Assembly (NCBI GenBank): GCA_028150825.1
Contig: JAOGIM010000006.1
Span: 1-64,000, forward strand
DNA length: 64,000 bases
DNA from: Paracoccaceae bacterium
GTDB lineage: Bacteria > Pseudomonadota > Alphaproteobacteria > Rhodobacterales > Rhodobacteraceae
Reading direction: 5' to 3'
Every line of letters begins with the position of its first letter. Within the stretch, counting starts at the first letter, position 1. Made by a program: the position numbers and the translations under genes. This document shows positions 53,585-61,800 of this stretch, in pieces. The notes beneath the pieces are model-generated. The model did not search any database. It saw only the letters and a list, made by a program, of their open reading frames with translations, and was not told the origin of the DNA.

Positions 53585-55297
53585 TCAGACGGCCGCCAGG
53601 CGGGCATAATAACCCAAGGTTTGGCTCAATTCGTTATGCGTTCCAGCTTCGACAATCATACCATCGTGCATCACCGCGATCCTATCTGCATTGCGGATAG
53701 TATCAAGCCGATGCGCAATTACCAAGGTCGTACGATCGACGGATAACGCATCAAGGGCCATTTGTATTTGTCGTTCTGTATGCGAATCCAGCGCTGAGGT
53801 TGCCTCATCCAGAATAAGTATCGGTGGGTTTTTCAGGAATATACGAGCAATCGCGACCCGTTGTTTTTGCCCACCCGACAAGCTCACGCCACGTTCTCCG
53901 ACGATAGTATCTAGTCCCGCAGGCAGTTCCGCAATCATCTTGGATAGTTGGGCTTTCTCCGCTGCATCCAAGATCGCCGTCTCATTCGCATTCAATCGTC
54001 CATAGGCAATATTTTCCCGCAGGGTACCACCAAATAAAAAAACGTCTTGGCTGACGACGCCGATCTGGTCGCGCAGAGATTTGAGTGTCATTTTAGAAAT
54101 ATTCAATCCGTCGATAGTTATCTCACCCGATTTCGGATTATAAAATCTAGGCACCAGCGCCATAAGCGTCGTCTTGCCCGCGCCCGACTGACCGACAAAG
54201 GCCATCTTTTCACCAGGCTTTACTGCCAGTGTAATGCCCTTGAGCACGCCCAGTCCATGCCCATAGCCAAAGGCCACGGCACTAAATGTGATCGCCCCTT
54301 TGAAAGTTGGTGCCTGCACCGCACCCAGCGCGTCCGTCACGTCTGGCTCGGTCTCCAACAGTTCTAAGTAGCGGCGGAAACCTGCTATTCCGCGTGGATA
54401 GGTTTCAATCACCGCCGCAATCTTGTCGAGCGGACGAAAGAAAACGGTAACCAATAACAGAAACGCTACGAACCCACCGGTAGTCAGCGACCCGTCCAGT
54501 ACAAAGGCCGCACCGGTTACCATGACCACCACCTGAATCAGGCGCATTCCCACATAGTTCAGCGCGGATGATCCCGCCATCAGCTTGTAGGCTGACAGCT
54601 TAGTCGCTCGGTAGCGGCGGTTGTCGTGCTCGAAAAGCGTTTTCTCGTGCTCCTCGTTGGCAAAGGCCTGCACCACCCGGATACCACCGATGTTTTCCTC
54701 AAGCCGCACGTTAAAATCAGCAACCCTTGCATAGATCGCCCGCCATGTTCGTGTCATCCGTCCACCAAAGACCAACACAATCACGACGCACGCAGGCACT
54801 ATCACCGCTGTGATGAGCGCCAGTTCAAGGTTGATGGTGGCCATCAATATGAAAGCGCCAACGAAAGTCATAACCGCAATAAACAGATCTTCAGGGCCGT
54901 GGTGCGCAACCTCACCGATTTCCTCCAGATCACGCGTGACACGCGCCACTAGTTTGCCGGTGCGAACTTTGTCAAAATAACCAAACGATAGGCGTTGCAA
55001 ATGAGCAAAAGCGCGGCGACGCATCTCTGTCTCGATATTGATGCCCAGCTTGTGGCCCCAGTAAATCACAATCACCATCAGACCCGCGTTAACTAGGTAA
55101 ATGACTAGCAATCCAACTGCAGCCCATAGGGTCAGTGCCAGATTGCCGCTGGGTAGCAACACGTCAATGAACCCTTTAATCGCAAGGGGGAACGCCAACT
55201 CAAGCAACCCCGAAACCACGGCGCAGCCAAAATCCAGAAAGAATAAAGCTTTCCAAGGTCGGTAGTACTCAAAGAATTGTCGTAGCGGCATCGTCAA
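53585..55297 (-). CDS. ABC exporter, fused membrane and ATPase domains
   Basis: 570 residues, half-size exporter of the MsbA/LmrA type that works as a dimer. Six membrane helices occupy the first ~310 residues (with the coupling segment FGYFDKVRTGKLVARVTRD). The ATPase has Walker A GQSGAGKTTLM, Q-loop VSQDVFLFGG, signature LSGGQKQRVAIARI, Walker B LILDEATSALD and the switch His in IAHRLDT. Substrate unknown; lipids, peptides or glycans are usual. The gene is richer in G+C than most of the window, mainly in its 5' half, which hints at transfer. A start at 55297 (MTMPLRQFFEYY) is likely, possibly the second Met. Confidence 0.9.
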   Translation of the reverse strand: MTMPLRQFFEYYRPWKALFFLDFGCAVVSGLLELAFPLAIKGFIDVLLPSGNLALTLWAAVGLLVIYLVNAGLMVIVIYWGHKLGINIETEMRRRAFAHLQRLSFGYFDKVRTGKLVARVTRDLEEIGEVAHHGPEDLFIAVMTFVGAFILMATINLELALITAVIVPACVVIVLVFGGRMTRTWRAIYARVADFNVRLEENIGGIRVVQAFANEEHEKTLFEHDNRRYRATKLSAYKLMAGSSALNYVGMRLIQVVVMVTGAAFVLDGSLTTGGFVAFLLLVTVFFRPLDKIAAVIETYPRGIAGFRRYLELLETEPDVTDALGAVQAPTFKGAITFSAVAFGYGHGLGVLKGITLAVKPGEKMAFVGQSGAGKTTLMALVPRFYNPKSGEITIDGLNISKMTLKSLRDQIGVVSQDVFLFGGTLRENIAYGRLNANETAILDAAEKAQLSKMIAELPAGLDTIVGERGVSLSGGQKQRVAIARIFLKNPPILILDEATSALDSHTERQIQMALDALSVDRTTLVIAHRLDTIRNADRIAVMHDGMIVEAGTHNELSQTLGYYARLAAV

Positions 55298-55360
55298 CTT
55301 GACGATCCTTTTAAAGGATCTGTGAAATCTAATTCAGTATCTTCTTCATCACTCATTCGG

Positions 55361-55570
55361 TTAATGGTCCAATTTCAGACCATAATCTGTAGAACGCTTT
55401 TTGCCTAAATCATTAATACCTAAGCCACTGTCTAGCATCATTTCAATTACCTCAATTTGAAGTTCAGCTTTTGCCCGTTGGGTAGACATATTAAGTATCG
55501 ACAGTTGACCAGCCCTGTGGATTTCTTCCAGTAGACGCTCCTTAATTGAAATATCCATTACATGACTCAT
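55361..55570 (-). CDS. Small helical protein, unknown family
   Basis: 69 residues, fully helical and charged (MSHVMDISIKERLLEEIHRA, AELQIEVIEMMLDSGLGIND). An excellent ribosome-binding site (AAGGAG, six bases before ATG 55570) supports it as a real gene. I recognise no family. It precedes the exporter on the same strand by 63 bases and could be co-transcribed. Confidence 0.6.
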   Translation of the reverse strand: MSHVMDISIKERLLEEIHRAGQLSILNMSTQRAKAELQIEVIEMMLDSGLGINDLGKKRSTDYGLKLDH

Positions 55571-55927
55571 TTGGTTCTCCTTAGTTTAAACCAACATACA
55601 CCCACGAAACCAGCCAAACAACAGCAACAACAACGGTCGACCTTTGGCCCTACTTTTGAAAGACGCGAATTATATGCTCCATTTAAGGATTTATTTGTTT
55701 GAGCTCAAGAAAGACTTGAAAGGACAATCAATAATTGTTGGATCTTTCCTAAGCTATTCAAACCCCAACTTGTGAACCTTGGCTTCCCGCCTAAAGCACT
55801 AAAGCGGAGAGACACGTTGTGTTTAAAGCTTCCAAATCCCAAAAATACATCCATGAAAGTTTCAGATGAAACCTAAGATATTCTGAGTGTCAAATAATCA
55901 AATTCAGTTGACAGGGTGCATTTATTA
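55571..55927. promoter_or_regulatory. Intergenic region with a probable promoter for the TRAP cluster
   Basis: About 360 bases without a gene. A TTGACA box lies at 55908-55913; a plausible -10 (TTATTG, 55932-55937) follows 18 bases later and falls inside the palindrome described next. No regulator gene is found. Confidence 0.4.
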
Positions 55928-55963
55928 ACCCTTATTGAACTGACATGTTAGTTCAATAAGGGT
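55928..55963. promoter_or_regulatory. Near-perfect 36-bp palindrome before the TRAP/aldolase cluster
   Basis: Arms ACCCTTATTGAACT (55928-55941) and AGTTCAATAAGGGT (55950-55963) are exact complements, and the centre GACATGTT extends the symmetry except for one pair. In DNA it could be an operator overlapping the -10 region. In RNA it would form a long hairpin that hides the AAGGG ribosome-binding site of the gene starting at 55971. Confidence 0.8.
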
Positions 55964-55970
55964 CTTAAAG

Positions 55971-56819
55971 ATGTTTGGTCTATCGGTTGCGCTAACAACA
56001 CCTTTCTCTAAGGGGGGGGCAATCGACGAGGATACTATGGTATCTCATAGCAAATGGGTTTTGCAAAATGGTGCTAATAGCATAACTCTTTTTGGTACTA
56101 CTGGAGAGGGCACATCCATCTCACAAATGGAAAAACAGGCTGTTGTAAAAAAATTAATTAATGCTGGAGTTCGACCAGAGCAATTGATCGCGACAGTAAT
56201 AACGCCATCCTTTGAAGAAGTGATCTCACATTGCCGTGAATATCATAAGCTGGGCATTAAGAAGGTCCTTCTGGCACCTCCATTTTTCTTTAAGGATCTT
56301 AGTTTTGAAGGAGTTTTAAATTGGTACGTCTCTGTCTTTATTCCCATAAGCACACTCAAGATGCAATTTATTCTGTATAATATTCCCCAGCTTACAATGG
56401 TTCCAATTGAGCCTAAGCATATAGCACTTTTAAAAGAACGATTTGGTTCTGAGATGATTTTTGGCGTGAAAGACAGCACAGGTCGCCTTGATGGTACAAA
56501 AGAGTTTTTGAAGGATGAAGATTTGATGGTTGCTGTAGGAGACGAGCGAACACTCGCAGATGCTGTGAATTGCGGTGCTGCAGGAGCGATATGTGGAATG
56601 TCCAATATTTTCCCTGATGCGTTAGCAGAAATAATTATTACAAAAAAGCATGACGAAATGGTAAACAAGATCACAAACCTAGTCGTCAAAGCTCCTGTAA
56701 CCGCCAGCGTAAAAGCATTATTAGCCATAAAAAGTAAAAATGCTGATTGGTTAAAAGTAAGGCCACCGCTTGAAGCCGCAACGCAAGCTCACCAACTTCT
56801 TTTAAGAAACTCGCTATGA
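55971..56819 (+). CDS. DapA-superfamily aldolase/lyase, first copy
   Basis: 282 residues, TIM barrel of the dihydrodipicolinate synthase/N-acetylneuraminate lyase family. It keeps GTTGEGTS, the catalytic Tyr in LYNIPQLT and the Schiff-base Lys in FGVKDSTG. In this family such enzymes cleave or make 2-oxo acids (pyruvate plus an aldehyde), or dehydrate sugar acids. Being the first gene before a TRAP importer and a PfkB kinase, it is more likely a catabolic 2-oxo-3-deoxy-sugar-acid enzyme than the lysine enzyme. Codons 16-18 contain a G8 run that is in frame here (SKGGAID). Confidence 0.85.
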   Translation: MFGLSVALTTPFSKGGAIDEDTMVSHSKWVLQNGANSITLFGTTGEGTSISQMEKQAVVKKLINAGVRPEQLIATVITPSFEEVISHCREYHKLGIKKVLLAPPFFFKDLSFEGVLNWYVSVFIPISTLKMQFILYNIPQLTMVPIEPKHIALLKERFGSEMIFGVKDSTGRLDGTKEFLKDEDLMVAVGDERTLADAVNCGAAGAICGMSNIFPDALAEIIITKKHDEMVNKITNLVVKAPVTASVKALLAIKSKNADWLKVRPPLEAATQAHQLLLRNSL

Positions 56820-56866
56820 CCACTATTTAATTGAATAATGAAAAAATAACACCAGAGGAGAAGACA

Positions 56867-57874
56867 ATGATTAACAAATTTAAACGACGTAGTTTAACTG
56901 CGATTATAGCCGTATCGGTTGCAATGACAGCGCTGCCAGCCTTGGCTGGCTCGCACCAAATAAAACTCCGAATGTCAACGCCAGCCTCTGCAACGGATGC
57001 AAGGTCAGTTGCCTTGCAAGAGGTATTTGCACCGGCAGTTTCTGGTTTTGCATCTTATGAAGCTCATTATAATGGCTCGTTAATTAAACAAAACTCTGAG
57101 CTTGAGGCTATTGCATCCGGTGATCTTGAGATGTCCATTACTTCAGCTCAAGAGCTGGCACAGTATTTCCCAGAGTTCTCAATTTTTGCGACCGGGTATG
57201 TCCATCAAAATGCGGCCCATCAAGTTGCCGTGTTCAATAATGATTTAATGGTTCCCTTTAAGAAAAAGGTTGAGGATGAGCTTGGAGTGAAGCTCTTAAG
57301 TATTATGTATTTGGGCCGTCGCCACGTGAACCTTCGTCAGTGTCGCGATGAAGTTAACGTACGCACGCCAGCCGATTTGGCAGGAGTAAATTTACGAATG
57401 CCTGGTACGGACGCTTGGCAATTTCTGGGCAAAGCTCTTGGTGCGAACCCCACACCTATGGCATTTACTGAGATATACACAGCACTCTCTACCAGCTCAG
57501 TTGACGGCCAAGATAATCCATTGCCAACTGTTGTAGATGCCAAGTTTTATGAAGTTACTTGCCAAATTGCGTTGACTTCTCACCTAGTTGACTTGAACTA
57601 TGTAGCTTTTTCAAAAGCTGTATGGGACAATATGAGTGCCGACCAGCAAGCTAAGGTTCAGGCTGCAGCGGAAGCAGCAGCTGAAAGTGGACGCCAAAGT
57701 CAGCTTAAAAAAGAAGTTGATCTGGTGTCATTTCTGACTGAGAAAGGGATGGAAATATATGAACCTGACGTAGCTGCGTTCAGAAGCCATGTGCAAAACT
57801 TGTATTTAACAACTTCTGCTTCCGCCCCATGGCCCGAAGGTGTGCTGGATAAAATAAATGCGCTAGGTAATTAA
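56867..57874 (+). CDS. dctP: DctP-type TRAP substrate-binding protein
   Basis: 335 residues from ATG 56867, with GAGGAG six bases before it; the upstream TTG at 56831 is not used. The signal peptide ends at ALAG (TALPALAGSHQIKLRMSTPA). The family landmarks VNLRQCRDEVNVRTPADLAG with LRMPGTDAW, the conserved arginine (NLRMPG) that grips a carboxylate, and SSVDGQDNPLPTVVDAKFYEV are present. It captures a carboxylated ligand, probably a sugar acid judging from the neighbours, in the periplasm for the DctQM membrane parts. Confidence 0.9.
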   Translation: MINKFKRRSLTAIIAVSVAMTALPALAGSHQIKLRMSTPASATDARSVALQEVFAPAVSGFASYEAHYNGSLIKQNSELEAIASGDLEMSITSAQELAQYFPEFSIFATGYVHQNAAHQVAVFNNDLMVPFKKKVEDELGVKLLSIMYLGRRHVNLRQCRDEVNVRTPADLAGVNLRMPGTDAWQFLGKALGANPTPMAFTEIYTALSTSSVDGQDNPLPTVVDAKFYEVTCQIALTSHLVDLNYVAFSKAVWDNMSADQQAKVQAAAEAAAESGRQSQLKKEVDLVSFLTEKGMEIYEPDVAAFRSHVQNLYLTTSASAPWPEGVLDKINALGN

Positions 57875-57899
57875 CAAAAACCTTGCTTTATTTACACAG

Positions 57900-58484
57900 A
57901 TGAACTCTGTAATCAAAGCTATAATTCGATTTGGAGAATTCATAGCGGCCATAATGATGGCCGCTATGTTTGCAACGTTTATATTACAAGTATTCATTCG
58001 TTACACTGCGCGTTCAGGATGGATAGCAGAGGCGATACCAATTTTTGACCCTAATCTTTATGGATGGACACTGGAATTTTGCCTAGTGCTCTGGATATGG
58101 GTAGTATTTTGGGGAAGTGCTCTGATTGTGAGGGATCATGATCACGTAACTTTTGACCTAATTTATGCAAACGTCAATCCAAAAATTAGGAAGTGGATGG
58201 CAATTTTCTGTTGTCTAACAATTTCTATTGGTTTTATGTGGGTGCTTGAGCCGACTTGGGAGAAATTCCATATATTACGGCTGAAAAGAACGGCAACACT
58301 GTCAAACTTATTTGGTGACTGGCTTCGGGTTAGAGATATATATTCAATTTTCTTTTTATTTTTAATAGTCGTTTCGTCAAGATATGCTTGGAGGGCATGG
58401 CAAATTTTGCAAAATGGCGCTGACTCAGAAGAAGATTTGTATAAAAACCTCAAACCTGACGAAGACGAGATGTCACCAAAATGA
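57900..58484 (+). CDS. dctQ: DctQ-type TRAP small membrane subunit
   Basis: 194 residues with four membrane helices (AAIMMAAMFATFILQVFIR, LVLWIWVVFWGSALIV, MAIFCCLTISIGFMWVL, IYSIFFLFLIVVSSRYAW). LYGWTLEFCLVLWIWVVFWG and the RDHDHVTFDLIY motif are typical. A charged C-terminal tail follows. It overlaps dctM by 4 bases (ATGA). Confidence 0.9.
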   Translation: MNSVIKAIIRFGEFIAAIMMAAMFATFILQVFIRYTARSGWIAEAIPIFDPNLYGWTLEFCLVLWIWVVFWGSALIVRDHDHVTFDLIYANVNPKIRKWMAIFCCLTISIGFMWVLEPTWEKFHILRLKRTATLSNLFGDWLRVRDIYSIFFLFLIVVSSRYAWRAWQILQNGADSEEDLYKNLKPDEDEMSPK

Positions 58485-59776
58485 CGACCGAATTTATTCT
58501 ATGTATTATATCACTAATGTTTCTAGCTGGTATCGGAATGCCGATTGCCTACGCTATACTACTTTCTTCATTTGTATATCTATCAATTGGAGGACAAGAT
58601 ATTGGTTTATCGGGAAAAATCCTGCTTGATGGAGTGTATTCTAGTTTTATCCTACTAGCTGTTCCTCTTTTCATTATAGCAGCGAATATTATGAACGCTG
58701 GAACTATAAGTGACCGCTTACTACGGTTTTGCGTTGGCTTAGTCGGTCGCTTTAAAGGTGGTATGGGTCATGTTAATGTAGTAGCTAGTCTTATTTTTTC
58801 TGGCATGTCAGGTTCAGCGGTTGCAGATGCAGCCGGTATTGGTAAAATTATTATAGATATGATGACGAGAACTGGTCATTACACAAGAGGGTACGCCGCA
58901 GCAATCACAGCGGCTTCTGCAACGATAGGGCCGATAATCCCTCCATCCATACCAATGGTCCTTTATGCACTGGTCTCAAATACCTCCATTGGTTTCTTGT
59001 TTTTGGCTGGGATCGTGCCGGGTTTTATCATGGGTCTAGTACTTATGATGATGAATACTGTTATTTCTTACAGGCGTGGATTTGCAACTGAGGAGCCTGT
59101 ACCATTTCGAGAACTGCCAGCATTGACTTTGGATGCTTTTCCGGCGCTTCTTATGCCGGCTATTTTACTTTATGGGATTTATGGCGGTGTAACGACCCCG
59201 ACAGAAGCTGCATCCATTGCAGCTCTTTACGCACTGGTACTTGCTTCCGCATTTTATCGTGCACTCTCTCTCGGCCAATTTTATCTAATCCTTGTAGAAT
59301 CTGCGAGATCGTCAGCAGCCGTGGGTCTGGTAATTGGGGGTGCTTTAATACTCAACTACATAGTAGCTTCAGAAAATATTCCTAACATTATGGCTAGTTA
59401 TTTTGTCGAATTAAATATATCGCCTTTAGCCTTCTTGATTTCAGTGAATATCATTTTGTTACTGTTGGGGTGCTTACTAGACGCGACCACTCTTATTCTG
59501 GTTATTATCCCTCTATTTTTACCAGCCTGCCGTATATTAGAGATAGATTTGGTACATTTTGGTGTGGTTGCTATTATTAACTGTATGATTGGATTGATTA
59601 CCCCACCATATGGAATATTGTTATTTGTGATAAATGCTGTAACGCGCATACCACTGGGCGAAATTATTCGGGAAGTTATTCCCTTTTTAATAGTTTTAGT
59701 TCTGGCCCTTTCACTACTAATTTTAGTACCTGAGATTGTTCTTTGGCTACCACGGAAGTTTGGGTATTTGGGCTGA
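58481..59776 (+). CDS. dctM: DctM-type TRAP large permease
   Basis: 431 residues, about twelve membrane helices, full length. GMSGSAVADAAGIGKIIIDM followed by ATIGPIIPPSIPMVLYALVS is the diagnostic DctM half-site, repeated as GGVTTPTEAASIAALYALVL and later by INCMIGLITPPYGILLFVIN. It moves the ligand using the sodium or proton gradient. Translation is coupled to dctQ. Confidence 0.93.
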   Translation: MTTEFILCIISLMFLAGIGMPIAYAILLSSFVYLSIGGQDIGLSGKILLDGVYSSFILLAVPLFIIAANIMNAGTISDRLLRFCVGLVGRFKGGMGHVNVVASLIFSGMSGSAVADAAGIGKIIIDMMTRTGHYTRGYAAAITAASATIGPIIPPSIPMVLYALVSNTSIGFLFLAGIVPGFIMGLVLMMMNTVISYRRGFATEEPVPFRELPALTLDAFPALLMPAILLYGIYGGVTTPTEAASIAALYALVLASAFYRALSLGQFYLILVESARSSAAVGLVIGGALILNYIVASENIPNIMASYFVELNISPLAFLISVNIILLLLGCLLDATTLILVIIPLFLPACRILEIDLVHFGVVAIINCMIGLITPPYGILLFVINAVTRIPLGEIIREVIPFLIVLVLALSLLILVPEIVLWLPRKFGYLG

Positions 59777-59827
59777 TATGTATTTTGTCGACAGGAACCA
59801 GAGAGTAAGCCTTTTGGATTTAATGTT

Positions 59828-60730
59828 TTGACAAAAATATTAGTAACTGGACTTGCGACTTTGGATCTAATCTTTCGACTAGAAAATCTACCAACAATTG
59901 GCGAAAAGTATCGCGCTATCGAAGGTCTTTTGTCCGGGGGTGGAAACGCAGGAAATGCTGCTGTTGCTACCGCTCGCCTCGGTGGAAAGGTGAATATTTT
60001 TTCAACTTTAGGAAAAGATGATGTTGGTGATCTAATCTTGAAAGGGCTTCAAAAAGAAGGCATAGACACTAGATATGCCATCCAATTAAAAAATCATAAA
60101 TCGTCGTTTTCTTCAATTGTAATTGATAAGTTTGGCGAGCGACAGATTATTAATTGTCGTAACACACTAAGCCTGGAAAATTTAAATGTACTACAAAATA
60201 TTCCAATTCAGGATGGCTACCTTGCAGATAGTCGATGGGATGAAGCAGCAGTTTCCACTTTGAAAATGGCCAATCAATATTCGAAACCAGGTGTTTTGGA
60301 CGCAGAGGCACCCGTATCGTACGAAGCAGTGTCTACAGCTTCTCATGTTGCTTTTTCAAGGCAGGGACTGCGTGATTTCACACAGCATGATGACTTATTA
60401 ATGGGCTTGAGAAGCCTATCAAGCAGACTGGATAACTGGCTTTGTGTAACAGACGGCCCCTCTGGTGTATATTACTTGGACCAAGGGCAACCTCGTAATG
60501 TTCAGGCTCCTAAAGTCCTTGCAGTTGATACTCTTGGTGCAGGAGATGTATGGCATGGAGCGTTTGTTCTTGGGCTTGCAGAAGGTAAAAATGAGTTAGA
60601 TTCAGTTCACTTTGCTAACTTAGCAGCGGCTCTTAAATGCACACGTTTTGGTGCGCGCGCGGGTATGCCCACACGCTTGGAGGTATCCGATTTTGATCTT
60701 TCATTTATTAAAAAGAGTGAGAAAAAATAA
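59828..60730 (+). CDS. PfkB-family sugar (or sugar-acid) kinase
   Basis: 300 residues. The first PfkB signature GGGNAGNAAVATARLGGKVN and the second, DTLGAGDVWHGAFVLGLAEG with the catalytic Asp in GAGD, are clear. Relatives phosphorylate 2-keto-3-deoxygluconate, ribose, fructose or nucleosides. Placed between a TRAP importer and aldolases it most likely phosphorylates an imported sugar acid or its keto-deoxy product. The start is a TTG at 59828 (TKILVTGLATLDL), because the ATG at 59823 runs at once into TGA; expression may depend on coupling to upstream translation. Confidence 0.87.
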   Translation: MTKILVTGLATLDLIFRLENLPTIGEKYRAIEGLLSGGGNAGNAAVATARLGGKVNIFSTLGKDDVGDLILKGLQKEGIDTRYAIQLKNHKSSFSSIVIDKFGERQIINCRNTLSLENLNVLQNIPIQDGYLADSRWDEAAVSTLKMANQYSKPGVLDAEAPVSYEAVSTASHVAFSRQGLRDFTQHDDLLMGLRSLSSRLDNWLCVTDGPSGVYYLDQGQPRNVQAPKVLAVDTLGAGDVWHGAFVLGLAEGKNELDSVHFANLAAALKCTRFGARAGMPTRLEVSDFDLSFIKKSEKK

Positions 60731-60809
60731 TATGTCGAATAACGAACTACAAATTAGAAATAAGTCATTTCTAATATCAATTTTTAATGAAACGTAGTGA
60801 CGTGCCCTT

Positions 60810-61607
60810 ATGATTATGAAAAATTCTTTAAGAGATTTGTTAAACATTGGGAAAGGTACGATAGGTACGCACTTTGCGTTCTGTGACCCTGATATTGCAG
60901 AACTTATAGGCGATACGGGTTTGTTTGATTATGCTGAGTTTTGCGCTGAATATTCTATTTTAGATATGCAGAATTTATATCACATGGCTCGGGCAGCACA
61001 GTGTGCTAATCTACCATTGATGATAAAATTGGACCAAGAAAGCCAAGGGTTTTGGGCTCAAGCAGCTCTTGGGGCAGGCTTTAAATCCATTCTTTTTAGC
61101 GATATTAGAACTCCAGATGATATCGATATTTGCCATAAAATAATAAGACCTGATACGCCGCAAATGGGCGGAAAGATGGGGATTAAAATCCGTCGGCCTT
61201 CTTTATCGTCCTATGACCCAAAAAAGTATCTTGCCGATCTGGAATCTACGCTTCTATGCATAATGTTAGAAAAGAAAGATGCTATCGATAATATTGATTT
61301 CATCCTTAAGAGAGCTCGTGAAAAAGGTGTTGATATGGCGCAATGGGGCCCTGCCGATTATTCATTGTCACGGGGAAAGCCACAATTAATGTTTGAGGAT
61401 GATATATTTCCAATTGAAGAAAAGATAATTTTAAAATGTATTGAATATAACATCGCTCCACGAGCAGAAATATCTGACGTAGAACAAGCAAAACGGTATA
61501 TTGACATGGGTGTTCGGCATTTCTGTATTGGATGGGACAGATTTATTCTACAGGCCAGCCTAATAAAAATGGGCGAAGGCTTAAGAAAGCTTACAGAGAG
61601 TATTTAG
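60810..61607 (+). CDS. HpcH/HpaI-superfamily aldolase, divergent active site
   Basis: 265 residues. It follows the class II aldolase family: GTHFAFCDPDIAEL, YAEFCAEYSILDMQN, LMIKLDQESQGFW, SDIRTPDD, GGKMGIK, CIMLEKKDAIDNID, QWGPADYSLS and RAEISDVEQAKRYIDMGVRH. The canonical HpaI dyad is altered: EFCAEY stands where the usual catalytic histidine lies, and a lysine (MIKLD) where Arg70 is expected. This is a known subfamily in sugar-acid clusters, with substrate unproven. Metal-binding acids (Glu in MLEKKD, Asp in PADYS) remain. It would split a phosphorylated 2-oxo acid made by the kinase, or act elsewhere in the pathway. Confidence 0.82.
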   Translation: MIMKNSLRDLLNIGKGTIGTHFAFCDPDIAELIGDTGLFDYAEFCAEYSILDMQNLYHMARAAQCANLPLMIKLDQESQGFWAQAALGAGFKSILFSDIRTPDDIDICHKIIRPDTPQMGGKMGIKIRRPSLSSYDPKKYLADLESTLLCIMLEKKDAIDNIDFILKRAREKGVDMAQWGPADYSLSRGKPQLMFEDDIFPIEEKIILKCIEYNIAPRAEISDVEQAKRYIDMGVRHFCIGWDRFILQASLIKMGEGLRKLTESI

Positions 61608-61685
61608 TTTTCTGATAGTCTCTTGAAAGGTGTGAATTAGTTATTTTTAAATCACTGAAGTATCACGATCACATGATTAAGTAAC

Positions 61686-61738
61686 AAAAGTGCGGACCAT
61701 AAAAATGCATGTAACTTATGCAATATGTTTGCACTTTT
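61686..61738. promoter_or_regulatory. Nested inverted repeats before the second DapA-type gene
   Basis: Outer arms AAAAGTGC (61686-61693) and GCACTTTT (61731-61738) enclose an inner TGCAT/ATGCA repeat; a T-run follows the outer arm. It could be an operator, or an attenuator between the aldolase gene and the last gene. Confidence 0.45.
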
Positions 61739-61800
61739 TATGAACGAGGCTAATTTACCAAGTCAAATTCATTTAAAAACTTTATTGAAGGAAATTTTTC

